A DNA stretch of 64,000 nt from the NCBI RefSeq assembly GCF_002043095.1, contig NZ_MVOC01000012.1, positions 1 to 64,000 on the forward strand, given 5' to 3'. The number at the start of each line of letters is the position of its first letter. Positions within the stretch are counted from its first letter, which is position 1. The DNA comes from Mycobacterium sp. AT1. GTDB taxonomy: Bacteria; Actinomycetota; Actinomycetes; Mycobacteriales; Mycobacteriaceae. Positions 7,942 to 16,813 of the stretch are shown here, piece by piece. The notes under the pieces were generated by a model, which did no database searches, had not been told where the DNA came from, and worked only from the letters and a program-made list of their open reading frames with translations. The translations under genes and the position numbers were made by a program.

Positions 7942-9615
7942 CAGGAGTACGACGTCGTCGTGGTCGGAAGCGGCGCCGCCGGCATGGTGGCCGCACTCAC
8001 CGCAGCCCACCAGGGACTCTCGACATTAGTCGTCGAGAAGGCTCCGCACTATGGAGGTTCCACTGCGCGGTCGGGTGGTGGCGTCTGGATTCCGAACAAC
8101 GAAGTCCTCGAGAAGGACGGGGTGAAGGACACCGCCGAGGCGGCCCGCACCTACCTGCACACGATCATCGGCGACGCCGTCGAGCCCGAGAAGATCGACA
8201 CCTATCTGGACCGCGGCCCGGAGATGCTGTCGTTCGTGTTGAAGCACTCGCCGTTGAAGCTGTGCTGGGTCCCCGGGTACTCCGACTACTACCCCGAGGC
8301 CGCGGGCGGCAAGCCCACCGGCCGGTCGGTGGAGCCGAAGCCGTTCGACGCCAAGAAGCTCGGCGCCGACGAGAAGGGACTCGAGCCGCCGTACGGCAAG
8401 GTGCCGATGAACATGGTGGTGATGCAGCAGGACTACGTGCGGCTGAACCAACTGAAGCGTCATCCGCGCGGCGTTCTGCGCAGCCTCAAGGTCGGCATCC
8501 GCGCGACCTGGGCGAAGTCAAGAGGCAAGAATCTGGTCGGCATGGGGCGCGCTCTGATCGCACCGATGCGGATTGGCCTCCAAAAGTCCGGTGTGCCAGT
8601 CGAACTGAACACCGCACTGACCGACCTGTACGTCGAGGACGGTGTCGTGCGTGGCGTCTACGTGCGGGACACCACCGGTCCGGAGAGCGCAGAGCCCCGG
8701 CTCATTCGCGCTCGCCGGGGCGTCATCCTCGGCAGCGGCGGCTTCGAGCACAACGAACAGATGCGGGTGAAGTACCAGCGCGCTCCGATCACCACCGAGT
8801 GGACCGTCGGCGCGGTCGCCAACACCGGCGACGGCATCCAGGCCGCCGAGAAGCTCGGCGCCGCACTGGAAATGATGGAGGACTCCTGGTGGGGCCCGAC
8901 GGTGCCGCTGGTCGGGGCGCCGTGGTTCGCGCTGTCCGAACGCAACTCCCCCGGTTCGATCATCGTCAACACCAGCGGCAAGCGCTTCATGAACGAGTCG
9001 ATGCCGTACGTGGAGGCGTGCCACTGGATGTATGGCGGCAAGTTCGGCCAGGGCGAGGGCCCAGGCGAGAACGTGCCCGCCTGGCTGATCTTCGACCAGC
9101 AGTACCGCGACCGCTACATCTTTGCGGGACTTCAACCGGGACAACGCATTCCGAAAAAGTGGCTGGAATCGGGCGTCGTCGTCAAGACCGACACGCTCGA
9201 GGAGCTGGCCGAGAAGACCGGCCTGCCGCTCGGTGAGTTCAAGGACACGGTCGCACGGTTCAACGGCTTTGCCCGCTCGGGCGTCGACGAGGACTTCCAT
9301 CGCGGCGAGAGCGCGTATGACCGCTACTACGGCGACCCGACCGTCAAGCCGAACCCGAACCTCGGCGAGATCAACCACGGCCCGTTCTACGCGGCCAAGA
9401 TGGTCCCGGGCGATCTCGGCACCAAGGGCGGCGTCCGCACCGACGTCAACGGCCGGGCGCTCCGCGACGACGGATCGGTCATCGACGGGCTGTACGCGGC
9501 AGGCAACGTCAGCTCACCGGTGATGGGCCACACCTACCCGGGTCCAGGCGGGACCATCGGCCCCGCCATGACGTTCGGATACCTCGCCGCGCTGCACCTG
9601 GCCGGCAAGGCCTAG
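7933..9615 (+). CDS. kstD: 3-ketosteroid delta-1-dehydrogenase
   Basis: KstD introduces the C1-C2 double bond into ring A of 3-ketosteroids (for example 4-androstenedione), using FAD, and is needed for ring B opening. The 560-aa product begins with the FAD-binding motif VVVVGSGAAGMVAA and contains GGSTARSGGGVWIP. The ring-binding tyrosines are visible as GYSDYYPE (about 115-122) and HTYPGPGGTIGP (Tyr535), equivalent in kind to the catalytic tyrosines of Rhodococcus KstD1. The length agrees with Rv3537 (about 563 aa). The ATG at 7933 sits directly after the KstR box. The next gene, chsH3, starts 4 nt after the stop. Confidence 0.95.
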   Translation: MTQQEYDVVVVGSGAAGMVAALTAAHQGLSTLVVEKAPHYGGSTARSGGGVWIPNNEVLEKDGVKDTAEAARTYLHTIIGDAVEPEKIDTYLDRGPEMLSFVLKHSPLKLCWVPGYSDYYPEAAGGKPTGRSVEPKPFDAKKLGADEKGLEPPYGKVPMNMVVMQQDYVRLNQLKRHPRGVLRSLKVGIRATWAKSRGKNLVGMGRALIAPMRIGLQKSGVPVELNTALTDLYVEDGVVRGVYVRDTTGPESAEPRLIRARRGVILGSGGFEHNEQMRVKYQRAPITTEWTVGAVANTGDGIQAAEKLGAALEMMEDSWWGPTVPLVGAPWFALSERNSPGSIIVNTSGKRFMNESMPYVEACHWMYGGKFGQGEGPGENVPAWLIFDQQYRDRYIFAGLQPGQRIPKKWLESGVVVKTDTLEELAEKTGLPLGEFKDTVARFNGFARSGVDEDFHRGESAYDRYYGDPTVKPNPNLGEINHGPFYAAKMVPGDLGTKGGVRTDVNGRALRDDGSVIDGLYAAGNVSSPVMGHTYPGPGGTIGPAMTFGYLAALHLAGKA

Positions 9616-9619
9616 CCGC

Positions 9620-10480
9620 ATGCCGATCAACCTCGACGAAGCCCTTGGCGCCGAGCTTCCGCCGGTCGAGTTCTCCTGGAGCAGCAGCGACGTTCAGCTG
9701 TACCACCTCGGCCTTGGGGCAGGCGCGGATCCTCTCGATCCCCGCGAGCTCCGCTACCTCACCGACGGCACGCCTCAGGTGCTGCCGACGTTCGGCAGCG
9801 TGGCTCAGACGTTCCACGAGACCGCGGCGCCGACGGTGAAGTTCCCCGGCATCGACGTCGAGTTGTCCAAGGTGTTGCACGCCAGCGAAGCCGTCACCGT
9901 TCCCGGGCCCATCCCGCCGTCGGGGACCGGGCGGGCGGTCACCCGCTTCACAGACATCTGGGACAAGGGCAAGGCGGCGGTCATCTGGTCGGAGACGACG
10001 GTGACCACACCCGACGGCAACCTGCTCTGGACTCAGAAGCGCTCCATCTTCGCCCGCGGTGAGGGCGGCTTCGGCGGCGAGCGCGGCGCGTCGACGTCGG
10101 ACGAACCGCCGGACCGCGCCCCCGACGTCGAGCTGTCCATCCCGACACTGCCGCAGCAGGCCCTGCTGTACCGGCTCTGCGGTGACCGCAACCCGCTGCA
10201 CTCCGATCCCGAATTTGCCGCGGCGGCTGGTTTCCCCAAGCCGATCCTGCATGGGCTGTGCACCTACGGCATCGCCGCGAAGGCGCTCGTCGACCGGTTC
10301 CTCGACGGTGACGTGTCCCGCGTCGGCTCGTACGGCGCCCGCTTCGCGGGAGTCCTCTTCCCAGGCGAGACCCTGGTGGCACGGGTATGGGAGGACGGCG
10401 GGCGGCTGCTCGCCGTGTTCGTGGCACCGGATCGTGACTGCGCGGTCGTTCTCTCGGGCGTGGAGCTGACGCCCGCGTAG
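9620..10480 (+). CDS. chsH3: MaoC-like double-hotdog enoyl-CoA hydratase of cholesterol side-chain degradation
   Basis: This 286-aa protein corresponds by position and family to Rv3538 (also called hsd4B), which hydrates a cholesterol side-chain enoyl-CoA thioester. It has the two-hotdog architecture of MFE-2/MaoC hydratases. The C-terminal half contains the hydratase-2 signature YRLCGDRNPLHSDPEF (about 184-199), with catalytic Asp189 and His194, followed by PKPILHGLCTYG. It begins 4 nt after kstD and shares its promoter and KstR control. A likely terminator hairpin overlaps its end. Confidence 0.9.
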   Translation: MPINLDEALGAELPPVEFSWSSSDVQLYHLGLGAGADPLDPRELRYLTDGTPQVLPTFGSVAQTFHETAAPTVKFPGIDVELSKVLHASEAVTVPGPIPPSGTGRAVTRFTDIWDKGKAAVIWSETTVTTPDGNLLWTQKRSIFARGEGGFGGERGASTSDEPPDRAPDVELSIPTLPQQALLYRLCGDRNPLHSDPEFAAAAGFPKPILHGLCTYGIAAKALVDRFLDGDVSRVGSYGARFAGVLFPGETLVARVWEDGGRLLAVFVAPDRDCAVVLSGVELTPA

Positions 10481-10498
10481 CGCACGGATTGCGGGCGT
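10469..10498 (+). terminator. Candidate terminator after chsH3
   Basis: An 8-bp stem (ACGCCCGC at 10469-10476 with GCGGGCGT at 10491-10498) and a 14-nt loop span the chsH3 stop codon. There is no U-tract, as is usual for mycobacterial hairpin terminators. It would separate the kstD-chsH3 unit from the polysaccharide island. Confidence 0.4.
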
Positions 10499-10650
10499 TC
10501 CCTGTGAGCGGTAGCCTGGCTATCCGTGGGGCTGTTTGCTGAATTTGAATCATCGCGTAGCGTTGGTTCGCATTACTCGGCTTCGCTGGCATTTCGTTGC
10601 AGTCGACTGTCCTGACGAAGTCGTTGCGGTGCACGAACTGGCAAACATGA

Positions 10651-12063
10651 ATGTCCGTCAGCTTCATCCCAGGAGCCCGCACAGTTAGGCATCCAGTGCA
10701 CTCGTCGTCCACGCCTTCGTTCACGCAGTCCAACCGTCTGCAACGACGTCTTCACGAACTCGTACCGGGAGGCGCCCACACCTATGCGCGGGGCTCCGAC
10801 CAGTATCCGGAATGGATGGCTCCCGTCCTGTCCCACGGTCAGGGTGCCCGGGTGTGGGACGTCGACGACAACGAATACGTCGAATACGGCATGGGTTTGC
10901 GGTCGGTGACACTCGGCCACAACTACCGCCCAGTCGTCGACGCCGTGTGCGCCGCCTTGGGTAACGGCGTGAACTTCACCCGCCCCACGGTGCTGGAATT
11001 GCAGGCCGCTGAGGAGTTCTTGGATCTCGTTCCCAGCGCCGACATGGTGAAGTTCGCCAAGAATGGATCCGACGCGACTACGGCCGCCGTTCGGCTGGCG
11101 CGCGCGGCAACGGGGCGCACGAAGATCGCCGTGTGCAACCATCCGTTCTTCTCGGTCGACGACTGGTTCATCGGCACATCGGAGATGTCGAGCGGCATCC
11201 CGAATTCCGCCGTGCGCGACAGTCTGCGCTTCGACTACAACGACGTGGCGTCACTGGCGGCGTTGTTCGACGCTTCGCCGAATTCGATCGCCGCGGTGAT
11301 CTTGGAAGCCGCCACCGGGATGGCCGAGCCGTTGCCCGGATTCCTCGAAGGAGTGCGCGCACTGTGCGACAAGCATGGGGCGGTGCTGATCTTCGACGAG
11401 ATCATCACGGGTTTTCGGTGGTCCGTCCACGGAGCGCACAGCCTGTACGGGGTGACGCCAGACCTGTCCTGCTGGGGCAAGGCAATTGGCAACGGATTCC
11501 CCATCTCGGCGCTCGCCGGCCGGCGCGACATCATGGAGTTGGGCGGGCTGAACACCGATTCCGATCGCGTGTTCCTGCTCTCCACGACCTACGGTGCCGA
11601 AACGACGGGCCTTGCCGCGTTTCTCGCGGTGGCAGACACCTATCGACGCGAGGACCCCGTTGGCCAAATGGAGGCGTCCGGTCGGCGATTGGCTGCCGAG
11701 GTCAACGCGATCTCCAAGGATCTCGGCATCCTCGACTACTTCGAAGTCGCCGGCCGACCGTCGTGCCTGGTCTTCGTGACCCGCGATCCAGCGGGGCAAC
11801 CCTCACAGCTCTATCGGACGCTGTTCCTGCAGGAGATGCTGAAGCGCGGCATCCTCGGACAGTCGTTCGTCATCTCGGCTGCGCACACCGACGCCGACAT
11901 CACCGAGACCGTCGAGAAGGTAGGGCAAGCCCTGGCCGTCTACAGCCGCGCCATCGAGGCGGGCAGCGTGGACGGCTTCTTGGTCGGCAACCCGGTCGCA
12001 CCAGCGCTGCGGCGTCTGGCCGCGCCGCGTCGCGTCGACGTCCGTTCAGAGGTCGACGCCTGA
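10651..12063 (+). CDS. Class III PLP-dependent aminotransferase, glutamate-1-semialdehyde aminomutase-like
   Basis: The 470-aa protein has the fold-type I aminotransferase III signature. FDEIITGF (Asp249 for the pyridine nitrogen) is followed by the cofactor lysine in CWGKAIGNGFP (Lys277), and FAKNGSDATTAAVRLA lies near residue 135. It resembles HemL-type aminomutases, but haem HemL is normally encoded elsewhere, and members of this subfamily in glycan clusters are thought to make amino sugars or other amino-substituted precursors. The start is uncertain: the ATG at 10651 has no clear ribosome binding site, and the GTG at 10696 is an alternative. It is transcribed convergently with the 6-gene operon and marks the left edge of the island. 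The substrate is unknown. Confidence 0.8.
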   Translation: MSVSFIPGARTVRHPVHSSSTPSFTQSNRLQRRLHELVPGGAHTYARGSDQYPEWMAPVLSHGQGARVWDVDDNEYVEYGMGLRSVTLGHNYRPVVDAVCAALGNGVNFTRPTVLELQAAEEFLDLVPSADMVKFAKNGSDATTAAVRLARAATGRTKIAVCNHPFFSVDDWFIGTSEMSSGIPNSAVRDSLRFDYNDVASLAALFDASPNSIAAVILEAATGMAEPLPGFLEGVRALCDKHGAVLIFDEIITGFRWSVHGAHSLYGVTPDLSCWGKAIGNGFPISALAGRRDIMELGGLNTDSDRVFLLSTTYGAETTGLAAFLAVADTYRREDPVGQMEASGRRLAAEVNAISKDLGILDYFEVAGRPSCLVFVTRDPAGQPSQLYRTLFLQEMLKRGILGQSFVISAAHTDADITETVEKVGQALAVYSRAIEAGSVDGFLVGNPVAPALRRLAAPRRVDVRSEVDA

Positions 12064-12065
12064 CG

Positions 12066-12090
12066 GCCTCAGCGCATCACGCGCTGAGGC
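12066..12090. terminator. Bidirectional terminator between convergent genes
   Basis: A perfect 10-bp stem GCCTCAGCGC/GCGCTGAGGC with a 5-nt loop (ATCAC) lies between the stop of the aminotransferase and the last codons of the convergent epimerase. It can serve both directions; there is no U-tract. Confidence 0.65.
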
Positions 12091-13069
12091 TGGCCGAATC
12101 CCAGCGCGCACCCGTAACCGTCTGGAACCACTCGACGACCGCCGCCAGGCCTTCCTCGAAGTCGACGGCCGGCTGATAGCCGATGGCCTGGATCTTGGAG
12201 ATGTCCACGATCAGCTTCTCGGGGTCACCGGGCCGGTTGACTCCGGTGTAGCAGAGCAGCGGATCGAGACCGAGCAGCGCACACAGCGACGTGGCCAACG
12301 TGTCGATCGTCGACCCGCGGCCGGCACCGACGTTGTACGCCTCGCCGTTGAGTTCGCCGTTCTCGGCGACGATCATGGCCGCCCGCGCGGCGTCCTTGAC
12401 GTACAGGAAGTCACGCACCTGGGTGCCGTCACCGTGGATGGGCAGCCGCTCCGCATCGACGCTCAACTTCGCAAGGAGATCGAAGACCACCTGCTTGCGC
12501 TGGCGGGGACCATAGGCGGAGAAGAACCTCACCGACGCCAGATTGAGCCCGTACAGCGGCGCGAAGACCGCGAGATACCGCTCCGCAGAGAGCTTTCCGA
12601 CTCCGTACGGGGAGATCGGAACGGTCGGGTCCGACTCGCTGATGGGTACCCGGACGGCGTTGCCGTACACCGCCGCGGAGGACGCGAACACCATGCGACC
12701 GCCCCACGACGTCTCGCGGAGCGCCTCGAGCAACCGGAACGTGGACGCGAAGTTGATCTCGTAGTCGAATGACGGGGATTCAACGGATGGGGGCACATAG
12801 GCGTTCGCGGCGAAGTGAAAGATCGCCTCGGCGGGCTCGTCGCGGAGGTGCTTCTTCCAATCTAATTCTCTGACATCGCATTCCAGCATGGTGATGGAAT
12901 CGGCCACGGCAGCGACGTTCTCGCGAGAACCCGAGGAGAAGTCGTCGACGACGGTTACCCTGGCGCCCCGTTCGACCAGCAACTCGACCAGGTGCGAACC
13001 GATGAAACCTGCGCCGCCGGTTACGAGCACGGGCTTGCCGTTCCAGTCGAACGAAGTCTTTGTGATCAT
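12077..13069 (-). CDS. NAD-dependent sugar-nucleotide epimerase/dehydratase (GalE/WbpP-like SDR)
   Basis: This 330-aa extended short-chain dehydrogenase begins with the NAD-binding motif VLVTGGAGFIGSHLVE. It has the catalytic SSAAVYG and Tyr-x-x-x-Lys (SPYGVGKLSAERY) and the RFFSAYGPRQR stretch usual in UDP-hexose or UDP-hexosamine 4-epimerases. It is the last gene of the 6-gene minus-strand operon and overlaps the GT4 gene by ATGA. It probably provides a sugar nucleotide for the polysaccharide, but the sugar cannot be read from the sequence. Confidence 0.85.
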   Translation of the reverse strand: MITKTSFDWNGKPVLVTGGAGFIGSHLVELLVERGARVTVVDDFSSGSRENVAAVADSITMLECDVRELDWKKHLRDEPAEAIFHFAANAYVPPSVESPSFDYEINFASTFRLLEALRETSWGGRMVFASSAAVYGNAVRVPISESDPTVPISPYGVGKLSAERYLAVFAPLYGLNLASVRFFSAYGPRQRKQVVFDLLAKLSVDAERLPIHGDGTQVRDFLYVKDAARAAMIVAENGELNGEAYNVGAGRGSTIDTLATSLCALLGLDPLLCYTGVNRPGDPEKLIVDISKIQAIGYQPAVDFEEGLAAVVEWFQTVTGARWDSASLSA

Positions 13070-14253
13070 TTCATCTCCTCGAGCACTTCCGTGGATGTCC
13101 TAGCGGGGCTTCCGAGCGCGGCCCGGTACGCCTCGACGGTTCGAGCTGCCACCGCGTCGGGCGAGAAGCGCTGCCGCGCAACGTCATGAGCTCGCCGTCC
13201 CATGTCCAAGCAAAGGTCCTGATCCTGCAACACGTTGAGCAGTCGATCCGCAAGTGCCGTCTCGTCTTCGGAGTCGACCAGGAAGCCGGTCTCGCCATCG
13301 ACGACCATCTCGGAAACCCCACCGACCCGCGACGACACGACCGGCTTCCCTGCCGCCATCGCCTGAGCGATGATCGTCGGAGCGGTCTCCTCGCGCGAGA
13401 AGAGGACGACAGCACGGGCGGCCGATATCTCGTCACGCAGCCGGTCGTTGCCGACGAAGCCAACCCGGTCGACCGCACCGTCGAGACCCAACTCGGCGAT
13501 CCGCGCCTCGACGACAGCGGCATACTCGGCATCGGGAGCGGGGCCCACCATCGCCAGTCGAGCCTCCGGCATGCTGTTGCGCATCAGCGCAAACGCATTC
13601 AACAGGCCAATCACGTTCTTTCGTGGGGTCAGCACGCCGGCGAACAACAGCCGAGGCGAGGTCGACCCCGACGGCGCCAGCTCGAAGAACGACGCGTCGG
13701 TCGGGTTCGCAATGCTGACCCGGCTGCCGCTGATCATCCCGTCCAGCCGCTCGGCGTCGTAGCGCGATATCGAGATCACGACCTTCGCCCTGCGCAGCAC
13801 ACGTCGAACCATGTTCTCCACCGGCATGATTCGCAACTTGTGCCGGAAGCCGTCGCGGGCCTGCAGTCTGATCTCCACGTGGGGAAGGCCGTGCACCGTG
13901 ACGACGGAGTGCGCTCCACATCGGGTCGCGATGTCGCCGAACCAGCCGATCTCCTGACCGTGGACGACGTCGGGCTGGATGTGCGCGATCAGCTTGCGCG
14001 CCTTGCGGACGTCGAGAAACGAGCCGGTGATGGTGCGCAACCGATCCTGCCCACGGAGATAGTGGACCTCGACCTTGGGACCCTCCCGTCGATAGCTCGT
14101 CACTGCATCACCACGGTGGAACCGGATCACGGTGATGCCTTCGATGTCGTCGCACTCGGCGAGGCTCGGCACCAGCGTGCTGGTGACCGATTCGATGCCA
14201 CCCTTGATTTCACCAGGCTGAAGGGGGTAGGCCCCGATCATCACGACCTTCAT
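13066..14253 (-). CDS. Glycosyltransferase family 4
   Basis: This 395-aa GT-B enzyme has an N-terminal acceptor domain and a C-terminal nucleotide-sugar domain with LLFAGVLTPRKNVIGLL and SREETAPTIIAQAMAAGKPV. The usual second Glu of the EX7E motif is Gln here (IAQAMA), a variant seen in some GT4 groups. No transmembrane helix or signal is apparent, so it should act on the cytoplasmic face of the membrane on a lipid-linked intermediate. It is coupled to neighbours on both sides by overlaps of 1 and 4 nt. Donor and linkage are unknown. Confidence 0.85.
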   Translation of the reverse strand: MKVVMIGAYPLQPGEIKGGIESVTSTLVPSLAECDDIEGITVIRFHRGDAVTSYRREGPKVEVHYLRGQDRLRTITGSFLDVRKARKLIAHIQPDVVHGQEIGWFGDIATRCGAHSVVTVHGLPHVEIRLQARDGFRHKLRIMPVENMVRRVLRRAKVVISISRYDAERLDGMISGSRVSIANPTDASFFELAPSGSTSPRLLFAGVLTPRKNVIGLLNAFALMRNSMPEARLAMVGPAPDAEYAAVVEARIAELGLDGAVDRVGFVGNDRLRDEISAARAVVLFSREETAPTIIAQAMAAGKPVVSSRVGGVSEMVVDGETGFLVDSEDETALADRLLNVLQDQDLCLDMGRRAHDVARQRFSPDAVAARTVEAYRAALGSPARTSTEVLEEMK

Positions 14254-15788
14254 CAGACCCTCACCACTTCTTCGTCTTCTTGGTTGCGCTTCCTGAGCTT
14301 GGTCACGGTCTGTCCAACCGCTCGCCAGACTGCGTTCGACCAGGTCGGCGACAGGACACGCAGAGCGCCCAGATATACGACGGTCACCAGCAGGATCACC
14401 ACGACGATCGATGCCAGCCCAGGAAGAAGGGACATCTGGTCGGAATGGAAGATCAGTTGCTCCACCGAGAGGGCCACGCCGAGCGCAGCCAACGCGGCAG
14501 CCAGTGGTGCCAACAAGCAGTTCGCGAGCTCACGGAGTGTGGCCCCCACCACCGAGCGGGCCACGAACACCATCGCGAAACCCGTGACGATCTGGGTAAG
14601 CGAAATGGCGGCGCCGACACCGACCAGTCCGTAGGGCAGCAGCAGCAGGATTACCGGCAGACCCACCACCAACTGAAGCGCTGCGGTCCAGATCAACAAC
14701 GACGATCTACCGCTTGCCTTGATCACGTCGGCGGTAACCGAACACAACGCACTGCCGAGCCCAATTCCGGCCATCGCCTCGGTCGCGTTGCCCGCGCCCC
14801 GCCACTCCTGTCCGAGTAGCAGCACCACGATGGGCTCCCCCGCCACGGCCATGATCACTGCAATGGGCAGTGCGGCGAACCACAGCCAGCCGAGTGCACG
14901 AAGGAAGGCCTGCCGGAATCGAACGGCGTCACCGGCGATGCGCGAGAACGTCGGGAAGAGCACGTATCCGCAACATCTGATCACCATTGCGGTGGGAATC
15001 ATGCCGATTCGAAAGGCGTATCGAAACTGTCCGAGCGAGGCGGCACCCAGGGCGCGTCCGACCAACATCTGTTCCGCAGATTCGCGGATTCGGTCAGCCA
15101 GGCCGTCGATCGCAACGGGCAGACCAAATCTCGCCATCTCGCGGTAGATCTGCCAGGAGAAGCGACCGCGGAATGGCCGCCAACGCGCCATCGACCAACT
15201 CATCACGACCCACACGGTCATCGACGCGTAGGACCCGATGACCATGGCCCACGCGCCGTAACCCAGCAGCGCGAAGACGATCGCGGTGCCGGCGAAGGAG
15301 ATGGACACCGCCGGATCGACGAACATCCGACGCTTGAACTGAAACGCTCTCTGCATCAAGGCATCCGGCACGACGGAGAAGGCGTGCAACAGCATCACGC
15401 CAGAGCTCGCAGCCGCGATCAGGCCAGCCTCGTGGCTGTGAAAGATCCATCCGATGAGGGGAGAAGCCGCCAGGGTGGCAAGCGCGAGGAGCAGCCCGTT
15501 GACCGCAGTTGCGATGAGGGCCGTGTTCGCGGCGTCCTCGACGTCGTGCTCACGCTGGATGAGCGCATGCGCCATCGTGCCTTCGGTCATCATCAGGACG
15601 AATCCGACGAGGACCGCTCCAGCCGTGTAGACACCCACCTGCTCGGGCCCCAACAACCGACCCACGATGAGTGTTTGAGTAATCGAGACCACCTGGACGA
15701 CGACCACACCGGACGCCGCCATCGCCATTCCTCGCTTGACCATGCCGGCGAGGCCCCCGGGGTGCTGGCGATCGAGTTCCTCCGTCAC
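14253..15788 (-). CDS. Wzx-type polysaccharide flippase (MOP superfamily)
   Basis: This 511-aa integral membrane protein has about 12-14 hydrophobic helices and the N-terminal pattern of the oligosaccharide flippase family (TQTLIVGRLLGPEQVGVY). It should carry the lipid-linked repeat unit across the plasma membrane for polymerisation by the Wzy-like protein at 25.5-27.0 kb. It is most similar in style to WzxC-type flippases. The GTG start at 15788 overlaps the GT2 stop by 4 nt. Confidence 0.87.
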   Translation of the reverse strand: MTEELDRQHPGGLAGMVKRGMAMAASGVVVVQVVSITQTLIVGRLLGPEQVGVYTAGAVLVGFVLMMTEGTMAHALIQREHDVEDAANTALIATAVNGLLLALATLAASPLIGWIFHSHEAGLIAAASSGVMLLHAFSVVPDALMQRAFQFKRRMFVDPAVSISFAGTAIVFALLGYGAWAMVIGSYASMTVWVVMSWSMARWRPFRGRFSWQIYREMARFGLPVAIDGLADRIRESAEQMLVGRALGAASLGQFRYAFRIGMIPTAMVIRCCGYVLFPTFSRIAGDAVRFRQAFLRALGWLWFAALPIAVIMAVAGEPIVVLLLGQEWRGAGNATEAMAGIGLGSALCSVTADVIKASGRSSLLIWTAALQLVVGLPVILLLLPYGLVGVGAAISLTQIVTGFAMVFVARSVVGATLRELANCLLAPLAAALAALGVALSVEQLIFHSDQMSLLPGLASIVVVILLVTVVYLGALRVLSPTWSNAVWRAVGQTVTKLRKRNQEDEEVVRV

Positions 15789-16813
15789 GCAATCTCACCC
15801 TCGGTCAGGCGAAACTTTGCGCGGGCCAACGCATGTTGCACACGGTTCTTGGGAGCATGCAGAACCCGCAGCAACCGCGGACTGAGCTCGATCATCCCCG
15901 CAACCAACGCAGCCCGAACCGTACGGCGGTATCGAAACGCTTCCCGGGCGGCGCCACGGGCACCCGCCACGTCGCCGTCGAGGAGCGCCCATCGCGCCCG
16001 TCGCATTGCCTGAAGGTAGCGAAACCGGCGCACCAATCGGGAGTTGGCTACGGCTTCCTCACTCACCGGGTAGGTCTCACACACACTCATGAAGGCCTTC
16101 TGAAACCTGTTCTCGAAACTCGCAATTCGAGAGGCGTCGTGCGATTCGGAGTCGCTGCGGACCCTGATCCGGGCTAGCCGGTCAGGCAGGATGCGGATGT
16201 CACGACCGGCGGCCGCCATGCTCAACCAGAGATGGACGTCCGGTTCGACGTCCTCGGCGCAGCGGTCATACCCGCCGTGTGCCTCCCACACGTCGCGGCG
16301 AATCGCACCCAGGTAGTGCGGTATGCCGTTGTCGAGCATCTCTTCCAGGGACACCGAACTCTGCGGACCAGGTACCGACCGCCATCCGATCGTGCTGAAC
16401 CAACCCTTGGGCGGCACGCCGTCCTGAGGGTCTCTGAATAGGTCCGCATCACAACCGACGGCGTCGATACCGGGATCACCGTCGACCAACTCACTCACGC
16501 GCTCGGTGAAGGAGGACTCCAACAGGTCGTCGCTGTCCAGCAGGCAGACGTAGCGCCCCGCAGCGGCATTGGCGGCCGCGGTGACGCCCCCACGAACGCC
16601 CTTGTTCTCCTGTCGAATCAACTTGATCCGGGGGTCCGAGGTGAAACTTCCTACCACCGCAGCCATTTCATCGGAGTTCCCGTTGTCGACCACCACCAGC
16701 TCCCAGTCGGAGCGAGTCTGCGTCAACACCGACCGGATGGTCTCGCCGACGTACTTCTCGGTTTGATAGGCGGTCACCAGGTAGCTGATGAACGGCGTCG
16801 TCGTGGTTACCAC
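15785..16813 (-). CDS. Glycosyltransferase family 2
   Basis: This 342-aa GT-A enzyme opens with ISYLVTAYQTEKYVGETI. It has WELVVVDNGNSD for the nucleotide and the metal-binding DSDD motif in CLLDSDDLLESSF. It should transfer a sugar to the lipid-linked repeat unit in the cytoplasm. The GTG start (16813) overlaps the stop of the AlgD-like gene by 7 nt. The acceptor and donor sugars are not predictable. Confidence 0.86.
   Translation of the reverse strand: MVTTTTPFISYLVTAYQTEKYVGETIRSVLTQTRSDWELVVVDNGNSDEMAAVVGSFTSDPRIKLIRQENKGVRGGVTAAANAAAGRYVCLLDSDDLLESSFTERVSELVDGDPGIDAVGCDADLFRDPQDGVPPKGWFSTIGWRSVPGPQSSVSLEEMLDNGIPHYLGAIRRDVWEAHGGYDRCAEDVEPDVHLWLSMAAAGRDIRILPDRLARIRVRSDSESHDASRIASFENRFQKAFMSVCETYPVSEEAVANSRLVRRFRYLQAMRRARWALLDGDVAGARGAAREAFRYRRTVRAALVAGMIELSPRLLRVLHAPKNRVQHALARAKFRLTEGEIA

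Noticed and set aside
10481..10650. Possible tRNA or attachment site at the left border of the polysaccharide island
   Set aside because: No cloverleaf, CCA end or matching direct repeat at the right border (33.6-34.2 kb) could be found, and no integrase or transposase gene is present.
13186..14634. Plus-strand open frame of about 480 codons over the GT4 and flippase genes
   Set aside because: It crosses two minus-strand genes with recognisable domains and has no motif of its own.
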